Shown here one piece after another: positions 7,950-15,154 of a stretch of DNA of 15,154 bases; within the stretch, counting starts at the first letter, position 1, and every line of letters begins with the position of its first letter. Position numbers and translations under genes: made by a program. The stretch comes from Chthoniobacter flavus (GTDB taxonomy: Bacteria; Verrucomicrobiota; Verrucomicrobiia; Chthoniobacterales; DYNR01): assembly GCA_020720945.1 (NCBI GenBank), contig DYNR01000021.1, positions 1 to 15,154 on the forward strand, written 5' to 3'. The notes beneath the pieces are model-generated. The model was not told the origin of the DNA, made no database searches, and saw only the letters and a list, made by a program, of their open reading frames with translations.

Positions 7950-9344
7950 ATGTCCCGCAAAAAAACAATTCTGATCGTCGATGACGAAAAAAATACCCGG
8001 CAAGGGTTGCGGGATTCTTTGGAAGATTCCTTCGATGTCTATGTGGCTCCAGATGTCGATGGCGCTCTCTCTGTTTTGAACTCCGAATCCGTGGATGTGC
8101 TCGTCACGGACTTGCGCCTGGGCGGGAAAGACGGCATGGAACTCATCGACCGCGCCCTCGAAAAAAAACGACCTCCCGCTTGCATCATGATGACGGCTTA
8201 TGGCTCGGTCGATACCGCCGTGGAAGCGATGAAACGCGGTGCCTACGATTTTGTCACCAAACCCGTCAACTTAGAACGCCTGGAGCTTTTAATCAAACGG
8301 GCCGTCCGCGAACGGGCGACGATGGAGGAAAACGAGGAACTCCGCAAAAAAGTGGAAAACCCTCGGGGGTTGGAAAATTTGGTCGGCCAAGCGGAACCGA
8401 TGGTGCGGGTTTTCGACACCATCCGCCAAGTCGCCCCCTCGCGCGCCACCGTCCTAGTCGAAGGCGAAAGCGGCACGGGAAAGGAAGTCGCCGCAAAAGC
8501 GATCCACCACCTCAGCAATCGGGCAGAACAAAAATTTGTCGCCGTCCACTGCGCCGCCCTCTCTTCCCAACTCTTGGAAAGCGAACTTTTCGGGCACGAA
8601 AAAGGCGCGTTCACGGGTGCTTTCGAACGCCGGATCGGACGGTTTGAACAAGCCAACGGCGGCACTCTTTTCTTGGACGAAATCGGGGAAATCGACGCGA
8701 CGACCCAAGTGAAAATTTTGCGTTTTCTCGGGGAACGGACTTTCGAGCGCGTGGGCGGAAACCAGACGATCCAAAGCGATGTCCGCCTCATCGCCGCCAC
8801 AAACAAAAGCCTGGAAAAACTCGTCGAAGAAGGCAAGTTCCGCGAAGACCTTTTCTTCCGCCTCAATGTCGTCCGCATCGTCATGCCCCCCCTCCGCCAA
8901 CGCGCCGACGACATCCCTCTCTTAGTCCGCTCGTTCCTGAAAGAATCCAGCGAAGAAAACGGCAAGCCCTTGCGCGAGTTTTCCCACGAAGCGATGGCAA
9001 AAATGATTTCCTACTCTTGGCCCGGCAATGTCCGCGAACTCCGCGCCGCCGTCGAGCACGGCGTGGTCATGGCAACCGGCCAAAAAATCACTCTGGGCGA
9101 CCTCCCTTCTTCTCTCCGTGGCTCCCACCTCGCCTCCGCTCCGAAAAACGAGACAGGTGCGCCCGCCGAGTCCTCTACCCTCAACCTCGACCGCAACGAA
9201 CGCTCCCTCATCCTCCAAGCTCTCGACGAAACCCGCGGGAACCGTGCGGAAGCGTCCCGACGCCTCGGCATCAGCCGCAGAACTCTCTACCGCCGCCTCG
9301 AAGAACTCAAAATCGACCAACCTTTTTCAACCGAAACACTATGA
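7950..9344 (+). CDS. Sigma-54-dependent response regulator, NtrC family
   Basis: Two-component transcription activator for sigma-54 promoters; 464 aa in three domains. Receiver domain 5-115: acidic pair Asp11/Asp12, phospho-acceptor Asp54, Thr82 and Lys104. AAA+ domain about 144-370: Walker A GESGTGKE at 172-179, intact sigma-54 contact loop GAFTGA at 219-224, Walker B LDE at 242-244, arginine-finger region FREDLFFR at 297-304 and sensor-2 motif WPGNVREL at 357-364. A Fis-type helix-turn-helix lies at about 428-455. All catalytic and contact residues are present, so it should be functional. The ATG at 7950 starts just before the receiver; an in-frame TTG at 7908 would add 14 unconserved residues. 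No histidine kinase is adjacent, so its signal is unknown. The stop overlaps the next start as ATGA, implying translational coupling. Confidence 0.96.
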   Translation: MSRKKTILIVDDEKNTRQGLRDSLEDSFDVYVAPDVDGALSVLNSESVDVLVTDLRLGGKDGMELIDRALEKKRPPACIMMTAYGSVDTAVEAMKRGAYDFVTKPVNLERLELLIKRAVRERATMEENEELRKKVENPRGLENLVGQAEPMVRVFDTIRQVAPSRATVLVEGESGTGKEVAAKAIHHLSNRAEQKFVAVHCAALSSQLLESELFGHEKGAFTGAFERRIGRFEQANGGTLFLDEIGEIDATTQVKILRFLGERTFERVGGNQTIQSDVRLIAATNKSLEKLVEEGKFREDLFFRLNVVRIVMPPLRQRADDIPLLVRSFLKESSEENGKPLREFSHEAMAKMISYSWPGNVRELRAAVEHGVVMATGQKITLGDLPSSLRGSHLASAPKNETGAPAESSTLNLDRNERSLILQALDETRGNRAEASRRLGISRRTLYRRLEELKIDQPFSTETL

Positions 9345-11059
9345 AATACAACTTCTCTGCCCAAGGTGCCATCCACTCGCTGGAACAAGGAAAACTCGCT
9401 CCCTATGTGCGATTGGCCGCCTTCATCACCATGGTTCTCGCCCTTTCGGTTGTCTATAACTTTGTCCAATTCTGCGGGTTACGCCACGCCGACGCGATGG
9501 ACCAAGCACAGATCTCCCGCTCGCTGGCGGCAGGGGAAGGCTTCTCGACAAAATACATCCGCCCCTTGGCTTTGTGGCAGTTGGAAAAAGGGGGCAAGGA
9601 ACTCCCCCAAGGAAACTTCCCTGATTTCACCCAACAGCCTCTTCTTCCCCTCATCAACGCCATCCCCCTCTGGCTCGCAAAAAGCTCGTGGACGATGAGC
9701 CCCTTGGACATTGTCTATACGGGCGACCGCATCATCGCCCTCTCGGCAACCATCTTTTTCCTGCTCTCTGTCATTCTCTGGTATCACCTCGCCAAACGGC
9801 TTTTCGACATCAAGCTGGCGGGCATCTCCACCGCCGCCATTCTGATGACCGACCTCTTCTGGCAATTCTCTATCTCGGGCTTGCCTCAAATGCTCCTCCT
9901 CTTCCTCTTCGCCTCCGCCCTCTGGTTCTCGCTCAATGCCGTCGGCGAGGGCTACCCGTCACCCCCAAACCTCTGGAAAAACCTCCCCCTCTCCGCCGTT
10001 TTCTTCGGCCTGATGACCCTCACGCACGGCTTGAGTTTCTGGATTTTTCTGGGCTGGCTGATTTTCTTCGGCATTTTTGCCCGCTACTCCCTGAAACCGG
10101 TTTTACTTTCTCTCGCCATCTATGCCCTGGTCGTTTCTCCCTGGCTTGTCCGCAACTACATGGTCTGCGGCAACCCCTTCGGACTCAATGTGTTCACGGC
10201 TCTCTTCACGGGCCAAGAACCGGCGATGACCCTCATGCGCCAACTCGACCCGGACTTCCGCGGCGTGGCGAGCGGGCTGCGCGAAAAAATCAAAGACGGC
10301 ATCCTTTCCCAACTCGGCTTCCTCTTCAGCTTCTTGGGGCTGAATGTCTTGGCCGCCGCCTTCTTCGTCTCTCTGCTCCACCGCTTCAAATCCCCCACCG
10401 CCGGAGTCTTCCGCTGGTGCCTCCTTTTGATGTGGATCGTCGCCACCTTCGGCATGGCTCTCTACGGCTTGCGCCGCGACCCCCTCTCCTCAAACCAACT
10501 CCATGTCCTCTTCATCCCAGCTTTCATTTTCTTCGGGATCGCTTTCCTTTTCGTCCTCTGGAACCGCCTGAGTTTTGATAGCTTTTTCCTCAACAAACTC
10601 TTCCCCGCCATCATGCTCTGCGCCGTCGCCATCCCCATGATTTCGACGATTTTTCTCACGAAACCTTCGCGCATCCAATGGCCTCCCTACATCCCCCCGT
10701 TCATCTCGGTCTTGGGCAACTGGTTTTCTAATGACGAGATTCTTTGCGCCGACATTCCGTGGGCTTGCGCATGGTATGCCGACCGCAAAACCATCCTCTT
10801 GCCGGACTCTCCCCGCACCCTCACCCGCATCAGCGATTACAGGGTTCTCGGCTCTCCGGTAAAAGGCCTTTACCTCACGCCAGAAACCGGCAACCAACCG
10901 ATGATGTCGGAAATCTACAAAGGCGCTTACCGCGATTGGGTCGGCCTCATCACCCGCCCGCCAAACGCCCAAGGCTTTTTCTTGCGATACTCCGTCCCCC
11001 TGCCAATCAATGGCGAATGCATCATTTTCGCCGACTCGGAAAGGTGGATGAAACGATGA
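9341..11059 (+). CDS. GT-C-like integral membrane glycosyltransferase
   Basis: Predicted polytopic membrane protein of 572 aa resembling the GT-C fold (ArnT/PMT, glycosyltransferase family 39-like), which moves sugars from lipid-phosphate donors on the outer face of the inner membrane. After the first membrane helix (about 24-45) an external loop carries HADAMDQAQ (49-57), with Asp51 and Asp54 placed where GT-C enzymes hold catalytic acids. About ten further hydrophobic segments follow. The C-terminal soluble part contains IPWACAWYADR, typical of the periplasmic end of this superfamily. The assignment rests on topology and these patches, so a non-catalytic relative is possible. The ATG at 9341 overlaps the regulator stop (ATGA), and its own stop overlaps xseB in the same way. 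Cell-surface glycan or lipid modification is the likely job. Confidence 0.72.
   Translation: MKYNFSAQGAIHSLEQGKLAPYVRLAAFITMVLALSVVYNFVQFCGLRHADAMDQAQISRSLAAGEGFSTKYIRPLALWQLEKGGKELPQGNFPDFTQQPLLPLINAIPLWLAKSSWTMSPLDIVYTGDRIIALSATIFFLLSVILWYHLAKRLFDIKLAGISTAAILMTDLFWQFSISGLPQMLLLFLFASALWFSLNAVGEGYPSPPNLWKNLPLSAVFFGLMTLTHGLSFWIFLGWLIFFGIFARYSLKPVLLSLAIYALVVSPWLVRNYMVCGNPFGLNVFTALFTGQEPAMTLMRQLDPDFRGVASGLREKIKDGILSQLGFLFSFLGLNVLAAAFFVSLLHRFKSPTAGVFRWCLLLMWIVATFGMALYGLRRDPLSSNQLHVLFIPAFIFFGIAFLFVLWNRLSFDSFFLNKLFPAIMLCAVAIPMISTIFLTKPSRIQWPPYIPPFISVLGNWFSNDEILCADIPWACAWYADRKTILLPDSPRTLTRISDYRVLGSPVKGLYLTPETGNQPMMSEIYKGAYRDWVGLITRPPNAQGFFLRYSVPLPINGECIIFADSERWMKR
11042..11047 (+). promoter_or_regulatory. 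Shine-Dalgarno-like site before xseB
   Basis: AGGTGG lies 8 bases before the xseB ATG, inside the end of the upstream gene. Its AGGTG part matches the anti-Shine-Dalgarno complement. It stands out because the other nine starts in this window show no such motif. Confidence 0.5.
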
Positions 11060-11319
11060 GCACCCCGCAAAAAACGAAGGATTCCACGGAGCAAAAAACT
11101 CTGGAGGAAGCGATGGCGCAACTCGATACGATTATCGAACGCATGGAATCGGGCGAACTTCCTCTAGATCGTCTCCTAGAGGACTTTGAGTCGGGTGCCG
11201 CCCTCATTAAAGTCTGCCAAGAACGCCTGGGCTCCGCAGAAAAAAAAATCCGCGCCATCTCAAAATCCCTAGACGGCTCGCTGTCTCTCGAACCTTTCCA
11301 AACGCCGCACGATGAGTAA
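11056..11319 (+). CDS. xseB: Exodeoxyribonuclease VII small subunit
   Basis: Small subunit of exonuclease VII, which with XseA degrades single-stranded DNA to oligonucleotides in repair. The 87-aa length fits the family (about 60-90 aa). Residues about 15-68 match the XseB helical hairpin: LEEAMAQLDTIIERMESGEL, then a second helix with LLEDFESG and CQERLGSAEKKI. The C-terminus is a short unconserved tail. The ATG at 11056 overlaps the upstream stop as ATGA and is preceded by a Shine-Dalgarno-like AGGTGG. The end overlaps the dxs start by 8 bp. xseB next to isoprenoid genes (dxs, ispA) is a common bacterial arrangement; xseA is not in the window. A run of nine A residues lies at 11240-11248 (Glu-Lys-Lys codons). 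Confidence 0.93.
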   Translation: MSTPQKTKDSTEQKTLEEAMAQLDTIIERMESGELPLDRLLEDFESGAALIKVCQERLGSAEKKIRAISKSLDGSLSLEPFQTPHDE

Positions 11320-13225
11320 AGAAAGCGAGCGCTACCACGCGGACCACTACTCCGTGCTCTCAAAAATCCGGGGTCCCCTCGATGTAAAAACTCTCGAGGA
11401 CTCCGAACTGCCGCTTTTAGCCAAGGAAATCCGCGCCGAACTCATCCGCTCGCTCGCCCAAACGGGCGGTCACTTGGGCCCCAATCTCGGGGTCGTAGAA
11501 CTCACCATCGCTCTCCACCGTGTCTTTGAAACGCCCCGCGATCACTTCGTTTTCGATGTGAGCCACCAGGGCTATGTCCACAAAATGCTCACAGGCCGCA
11601 GCACGGAAATTGATACGATCCGGCAGCACGGCGGCATCAACGGCTTTTTGCTCCGCTCGGAAAGCGAGCACGATTGCTACGGTGCGGGACACGCGGGAAC
11701 CGCCCTCTCCGCCGGGCTTGGAATCGCTGCCGCCCGCGACCTCCAAGGCGGCGATGAACATGTCGTGGTCGTCGCCGGGGATGCCGCATTTACCTGCGGT
11801 GTCAGCTTCGAAGCTCTCAACAATATCTCCGCAAGCACCAAACGCCTCATCGTGGTCTTGAATGACAACGAATGGTCGATCGCAAAAAATGTGGGCGCCA
11901 TGGCCGATTACTTGAACCGCATTGTCGCCAACCCTTCCTACGCACACATCCACGAACAGGCTGCCGCCTTCGTCGAATGGATCGGAGGAAAAGCCGCCCG
12001 CAAACTGGCCCACAAAGCCGAAGCCGGCCTAAAAAATCTCCTCGCCCCCAGCGTCTTCTTCGAGGATTTCGGTCTCCGCTACTACGGCCCCATCGACGGC
12101 CATTGCATCGATACTCTCGCCCGGACTTTCGATTTTCTCAAAACACAAAACGAACCCGTCCTCCTCCATGTCCTCACAAAAAAAGGCAACGGCTACGCTC
12201 CCGCCTTGGCAAAACCGGACAAATTCCACGGCCTAGGAAAATTCGAGGCAAAAACGGGTGCCGTAACCCCCTCCGCCCTACCTTCTTACTCGGAAATCTT
12301 CGCAAAAAAACTCGGGGACTTCGCGACAAAAGACAAGCGCATCGTCGCCATCACCGCCGCGATGCCAACGGGAACCGGACTATCAAAATTCGCCGAAACT
12401 TTCCCAGACCGCTACTTCGATGTGGGAATCGCCGAGGAGCACGCCGTCATTTTTGCTTGCGGCTTGGCAACCCGCGGAATGCGCCCCGTCGTCGCGATTT
12501 ACTCGACTTTCATGCAGCGGGCCTACGACATGATCCTGCACGATGCCGCCCTCCAGTCCCTCGATGTCGTCCTTTGCATGGACCGCGCCGGACTCAGCGG
12601 CGACGACGGCCCCACCCACCACGGCCTCTTCGACATCGGATTTTTACGCCACATCCCCGGCATCGTCCTCTCTCAACCGAAGGACGAAAACGAGTTTTCG
12701 GATTTGCTTTGGACGCTCTTGCAACGCACGGGCGGCCCCTCCGCCATCCGCTACCCGCGCGGCCCAGGCACTGGCGCAAAACTCGCCCCATCCCCCTCGA
12801 CCCTCGAAATTGGCAAAGCGGAAGTCGTCCACGATGGCTCGGATGTCGCAATTTTCGGCCTAGGAAACTTCTGCGAAGTCGCCCTCGAAACCTCCGCCCT
12901 CCTCGCCGCCCGCGGCATATCGGCAGCCGTCATCAACCCGCGCTGGATCAAACCCCTAGATACCGCCACCCTCGACCTCTTCGCAAAAAAATGTAAGCTC
13001 GTCTGCACGATGGAAGACCACACGGCAGCAAACGGCTTCGGCTCCGCCGTCTTGGAGCACTATGCGGACACCCAAACCTCCCCCCCCCTGCTCCGCTTCG
13101 GCTGGCCGGACTCTTTCATCGAACACGGCTCCGCCTCCATCCTCCGCGAAAAATACGGCCTAACCCCGGAAGCCTTCGCTTCCCGCATCGAATCCTTTCT
13201 CAAAACACCTGCAACCTCCCCCTAA
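11312..13225 (+). CDS. dxs: 1-Deoxy-D-xylulose-5-phosphate synthase
   Basis: Thiamine-diphosphate enzyme that joins pyruvate and glyceraldehyde 3-phosphate to make DXP, the entry step of the MEP isoprenoid pathway and a precursor for thiamine and pyridoxal. The 637-aa length is normal. Visible residues: His54 (E. coli His49), GH at 126-127, Mg ligands Asp157 and Asn186, Glu375 in GIAEEHAV (E. coli Glu370), YSTFMQRAYD at 397-406, and DRAGLSGDDGPTHHG at 424-438. The usual GDG diphosphate motif reads GDA (156-158). Overall divergence from E. coli Dxs is high in residues 155-235, but all catalytic positions I can align are kept, so I expect activity. The ATG at 11312 overlaps the end of xseB by 8 bp; the stop is 11 bp before glyQS. 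Confidence 0.95.
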   Translation: MSKESERYHADHYSVLSKIRGPLDVKTLEDSELPLLAKEIRAELIRSLAQTGGHLGPNLGVVELTIALHRVFETPRDHFVFDVSHQGYVHKMLTGRSTEIDTIRQHGGINGFLLRSESEHDCYGAGHAGTALSAGLGIAAARDLQGGDEHVVVVAGDAAFTCGVSFEALNNISASTKRLIVVLNDNEWSIAKNVGAMADYLNRIVANPSYAHIHEQAAAFVEWIGGKAARKLAHKAEAGLKNLLAPSVFFEDFGLRYYGPIDGHCIDTLARTFDFLKTQNEPVLLHVLTKKGNGYAPALAKPDKFHGLGKFEAKTGAVTPSALPSYSEIFAKKLGDFATKDKRIVAITAAMPTGTGLSKFAETFPDRYFDVGIAEEHAVIFACGLATRGMRPVVAIYSTFMQRAYDMILHDAALQSLDVVLCMDRAGLSGDDGPTHHGLFDIGFLRHIPGIVLSQPKDENEFSDLLWTLLQRTGGPSAIRYPRGPGTGAKLAPSPSTLEIGKAEVVHDGSDVAIFGLGNFCEVALETSALLAARGISAAVINPRWIKPLDTATLDLFAKKCKLVCTMEDHTAANGFGSAVLEHYADTQTSPPLLRFGWPDSFIEHGSASILREKYGLTPEAFASRIESFLKTPATSP

Positions 13226-13236
13226 TTCATCTCACC

Positions 13237-15042
13237 ATGGCTAAAGAAAAAAATACCGACCAAAAAATGGAAAAAATCGTCAGCCTCTGCAAACGCCGCG
13301 GCTTTATCTACCAGTCCTCAGAACTCTACGGCGGCTGGAATGGATTCTGGGATTACGGCCCAAATGGCGCAGAACTCAAACGGAACCTCCGCGATACTTG
13401 GTGGCACGCCATGACCCGCTTCCGCGATGATGTCGTCGGCTTGGATGCCACGATCATCATGCACCCGTCCATCTGGAAAGCCAGCGGCCATGTCGATACT
13501 TTCAACGACCCCATGTGCGCCTGCAAATCCTGCAACAAACTAGTCCGGGCAGACCAGGCTTGGTCTGTCCTAGAGGAAACCCGCTGGTTCGCTTCCCTCG
13601 CCGCCACCTTCGACCCCGCCTCCACCTCCTGCAACGAGGAAAAACTGAGAAAATGGATCCCTCGCGACGGCTCGCAACACGCCCCCAACCTCGCCTTAAT
13701 CCGCGACCCGGACGCTGCTTTCGGCCGTATCGCCGCCCGCATCTCCTCCGGCGCCCCACTCGATGTCCGCGACTTCGTCCAGACTCTGGCGACTTCCGAC
13801 CCCGCTTCGGGTTGGCGCACCCCTTGCCCCCACTGCGGCGGCGAACTCGGCGATGCCAAACCCTTCAACCTCATGCTCAAAACCAACACGGGCCCCATCG
13901 CCAGCGAGGAAAATGTCTCCTACCTCCGCCCGGAAACCGCGCAAGCCATCTTCGCCCAATTCAAAAATGTTTTCGACTCCTCCCGCGTCCGCGTCCCCTT
14001 CGGAATCGCCCAAATCGGCAAAGCCTTCCGCAACGAAATTACCCCCCGCAATTTCACCTTCCGCTCCCGCGAATTCGAGCAAATGGAACTCGAATTTTTC
14101 ATCCTCCCAGACGAAGCCGTTGAGCTAATCTGCGGTTCCGTCCTTCCTTTTACCGAAGGGATGGACCTCTCGGAACCCAAACCAAATTGGGGATGGGAAG
14201 TCTGGCACCGCTACTGGCTCAAAGAGCGCACCGATTACTACCGCTCCATCGGCCTCCCGACAGAAGTCCTAGATTTCTACTGGCAATCGGAAGCCGATCT
14301 CGCCCACTACGCCAGAGCCACCGTCGATATCCTCTTCCAGTTCCCCTTCGGCTGCGAAGAACTGGAAGGCATCGCCGCCCGCGGCAATTTCGACCTCTCC
14401 CAACACCAGACCCACAGCGGAAAACCTTTGGAAATCTTCGACGAAGAACTCAAAGCCGCCGCCGCAAACTTGGACGAAAAACAGCGGGAAGACTTCATCC
14501 AAAAAACGCACGCCAACCGCCGCAAACCCGAAACAACCATCGAAGAAACTCGCGCCTACTGCGAATCCCTCTTCCAAGGCTGCTACATCCCCCATGTCAT
14601 CGAACCCTCCGCTGGCCTAGACCGCCTCGCATTGGCCATCCTCAGCAATGCCTTCGAGGAAGAAAAAGTCACCGATGCCAAAGGCAAAGAGGAAACCCGC
14701 ACCGTTCTGCACTTCCATCCCCGCATCGCTCCGGTCAAATGCGCCGTCTTCCCCCTACTAAAAAATCGCCCCGAACTAGTTGCGGAAGCAAAACGCATCA
14801 CCGCTCTCTTGCGCCGCCACATGGCAGTTTACTACGACGAAAGCGGAGCCATCGGTCGTCGCTACCGCCGTCAAGACGAAATCGGCACCCCCTTCTGCGT
14901 CACGGTCGATTTTGATACGGTCGGAGAAAACGGTCCCGAAAACCAAGGAACGGTCACGCTTCGTCACCGCGATTCCATGGAGCAAACCCGCGTCCGCGTC
15001 GAAGATCTCATCCAAATCCTTTCCGCCCATCTTGCCCCCTAA
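13237..15042 (+). CDS. glyQS: Glycyl-tRNA synthetase, single-chain type
   Basis: Class II synthetase that charges tRNA-Gly, of the homodimeric single-chain type (as in Thermus, Bacillus and eukaryotes) rather than the alpha2beta2 GlyQ/GlyS pair. The 601-aa protein begins with the RRGFIYQSSELYGG and FWDYGPNGAELK segments (21-48). Motif 2 is near 264-287 (FRNEITPRNFTFRSREFEQ) and motif 3 at EPSAGLDR (456-463). The anticodon-binding domain runs from about 493 to the end. Possible zinc ligands are Cys94, Cys96 and Cys99 with Cys197 and Cys200. These pairs are separated by about 90 residues (107-193) that I do not recognise, which helps explain the length over the roughly 460 aa of Bacillus. The ATG at 13237 has no Shine-Dalgarno sequence. 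It lies 11 bp after dxs and ends the run of close-packed genes. Confidence 0.95.
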   Translation: MAKEKNTDQKMEKIVSLCKRRGFIYQSSELYGGWNGFWDYGPNGAELKRNLRDTWWHAMTRFRDDVVGLDATIIMHPSIWKASGHVDTFNDPMCACKSCNKLVRADQAWSVLEETRWFASLAATFDPASTSCNEEKLRKWIPRDGSQHAPNLALIRDPDAAFGRIAARISSGAPLDVRDFVQTLATSDPASGWRTPCPHCGGELGDAKPFNLMLKTNTGPIASEENVSYLRPETAQAIFAQFKNVFDSSRVRVPFGIAQIGKAFRNEITPRNFTFRSREFEQMELEFFILPDEAVELICGSVLPFTEGMDLSEPKPNWGWEVWHRYWLKERTDYYRSIGLPTEVLDFYWQSEADLAHYARATVDILFQFPFGCEELEGIAARGNFDLSQHQTHSGKPLEIFDEELKAAAANLDEKQREDFIQKTHANRRKPETTIEETRAYCESLFQGCYIPHVIEPSAGLDRLALAILSNAFEEEKVTDAKGKEETRTVLHFHPRIAPVKCAVFPLLKNRPELVAEAKRITALLRRHMAVYYDESGAIGRRYRRQDEIGTPFCVTVDFDTVGENGPENQGTVTLRHRDSMEQTRVRVEDLIQILSAHLAP

Positions 15043-15094
15043 TCCCAAAAAAATGAACCGAAATTCGCAAGTCAGAATCCCGCCAACCCGAATC

Positions 15095-15154
15095 GGTGGA
15101 TAGACTGTTAGGGGGAGAGGTGGATAGACTGTTAGACTATTAGGCTGTTAGGGG
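15095..15154. repeat. Octamer-register tandem repeat, runs off window
   Basis: From 15095 to the end the sequence falls into 8-bp units that each begin with G and, where complete, end with A. ggtggata occurs at 15095 and 15119, gactgtta at 15103 and 15127, with variants gactatta at 15135 and ggctgtta at 15143. The first two units recur as a 17-bp perfect direct repeat (15095-15111 and 15119-15135) at a distance of 24 bp, exactly three units. No reading frame or promoter is evident in it. It begins 52 bp after the glyQS stop and continues past the window, so its full length is unknown. Confidence 0.8.

Noticed and set aside
9017..9340. Upstream extension of the membrane-protein frame
   Set aside because: It lies inside the response regulator and encodes a Pro/Arg-rich stretch; the ATG at 9341 gives a normal start and an ATGA overlap.
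11270..11319. Frameshift fusion of XseB with Dxs through the A9 run
   Set aside because: The dxs frame meets a TAG stop shortly after the A9 run, before the dxs ATG, so slippage cannot make a fusion.
15053..15103. 16-codon ORF after glyQS
   Set aside because: Too short, no ribosome site, and it ends inside the repeat array; no support as a gene.

Overview
The window reads as one stretch of chromosome from a GC-rich, Gram-negative-type bacterium. I infer the PVC superphylum, most likely Verrucomicrobiota. Reasons: gyrB sits directly before gyrA, the GyrA quinolone region has the form HPHGEAVIYP (the kind I associate with PVC bacteria), almost no start codon has a Shine-Dalgarno sequence, and Dxs is divergent. 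The placement is by family knowledge, not by a search. All ten genes lie on the + strand and cover nearly every base from 258 to 15042.

Layout. 1-257: AT-rich leader with no gene, containing a series of inverted repeats and A/T tracts. 258-5541: gyrB and gyrA, the two DNA gyrase subunits, separated by a nested GC-rich inverted repeat. 5569-6102: a small membrane-anchored protein of unknown function. 6107-7889: ATPase and permease of a manganese/zinc/iron-type ABC importer with no binding protein beside them. 7950-9344: a sigma-54-dependent response regulator, joined by an ATGA overlap to a multi-spanning GT-C-like membrane protein (9341-11059). 11056-11319: xseB (exonuclease VII small subunit), joined by another ATGA. 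11312-13225: dxs (isoprenoid precursor synthesis), overlapping xseB by 8 bp. 13237-15042: single-chain glycyl-tRNA synthetase. 15095-15154: start of an 8-bp-register repeat array that runs off the window.

The tight spacing suggests one or a few long transcripts. A break is plausible at the gyrB-gyrA hairpin and perhaps in the 60-bp gap before the response regulator. The functions are mixed housekeeping (supercoiling, metal uptake, envelope, repair, isoprenoids, translation), with no phage, plasmid, CRISPR or transposase genes.

The strongest unexplained signal is compositional. By eye I find no ACGT and no GTAC anywhere in the 15 kb, although the other 14 palindromic tetranucleotides all occur. 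Codon choice shifts to achieve this: every Asp, Asn, Tyr or His codon before a GTN valine codon ends in T, and every Tyr codon after a G is TAT. Other points worth a look are the octamer repeat, the gyrB leader, the GyrA S83A/D87P-type residues and a G-to-A change in the Dxs thiamine-diphosphate motif.
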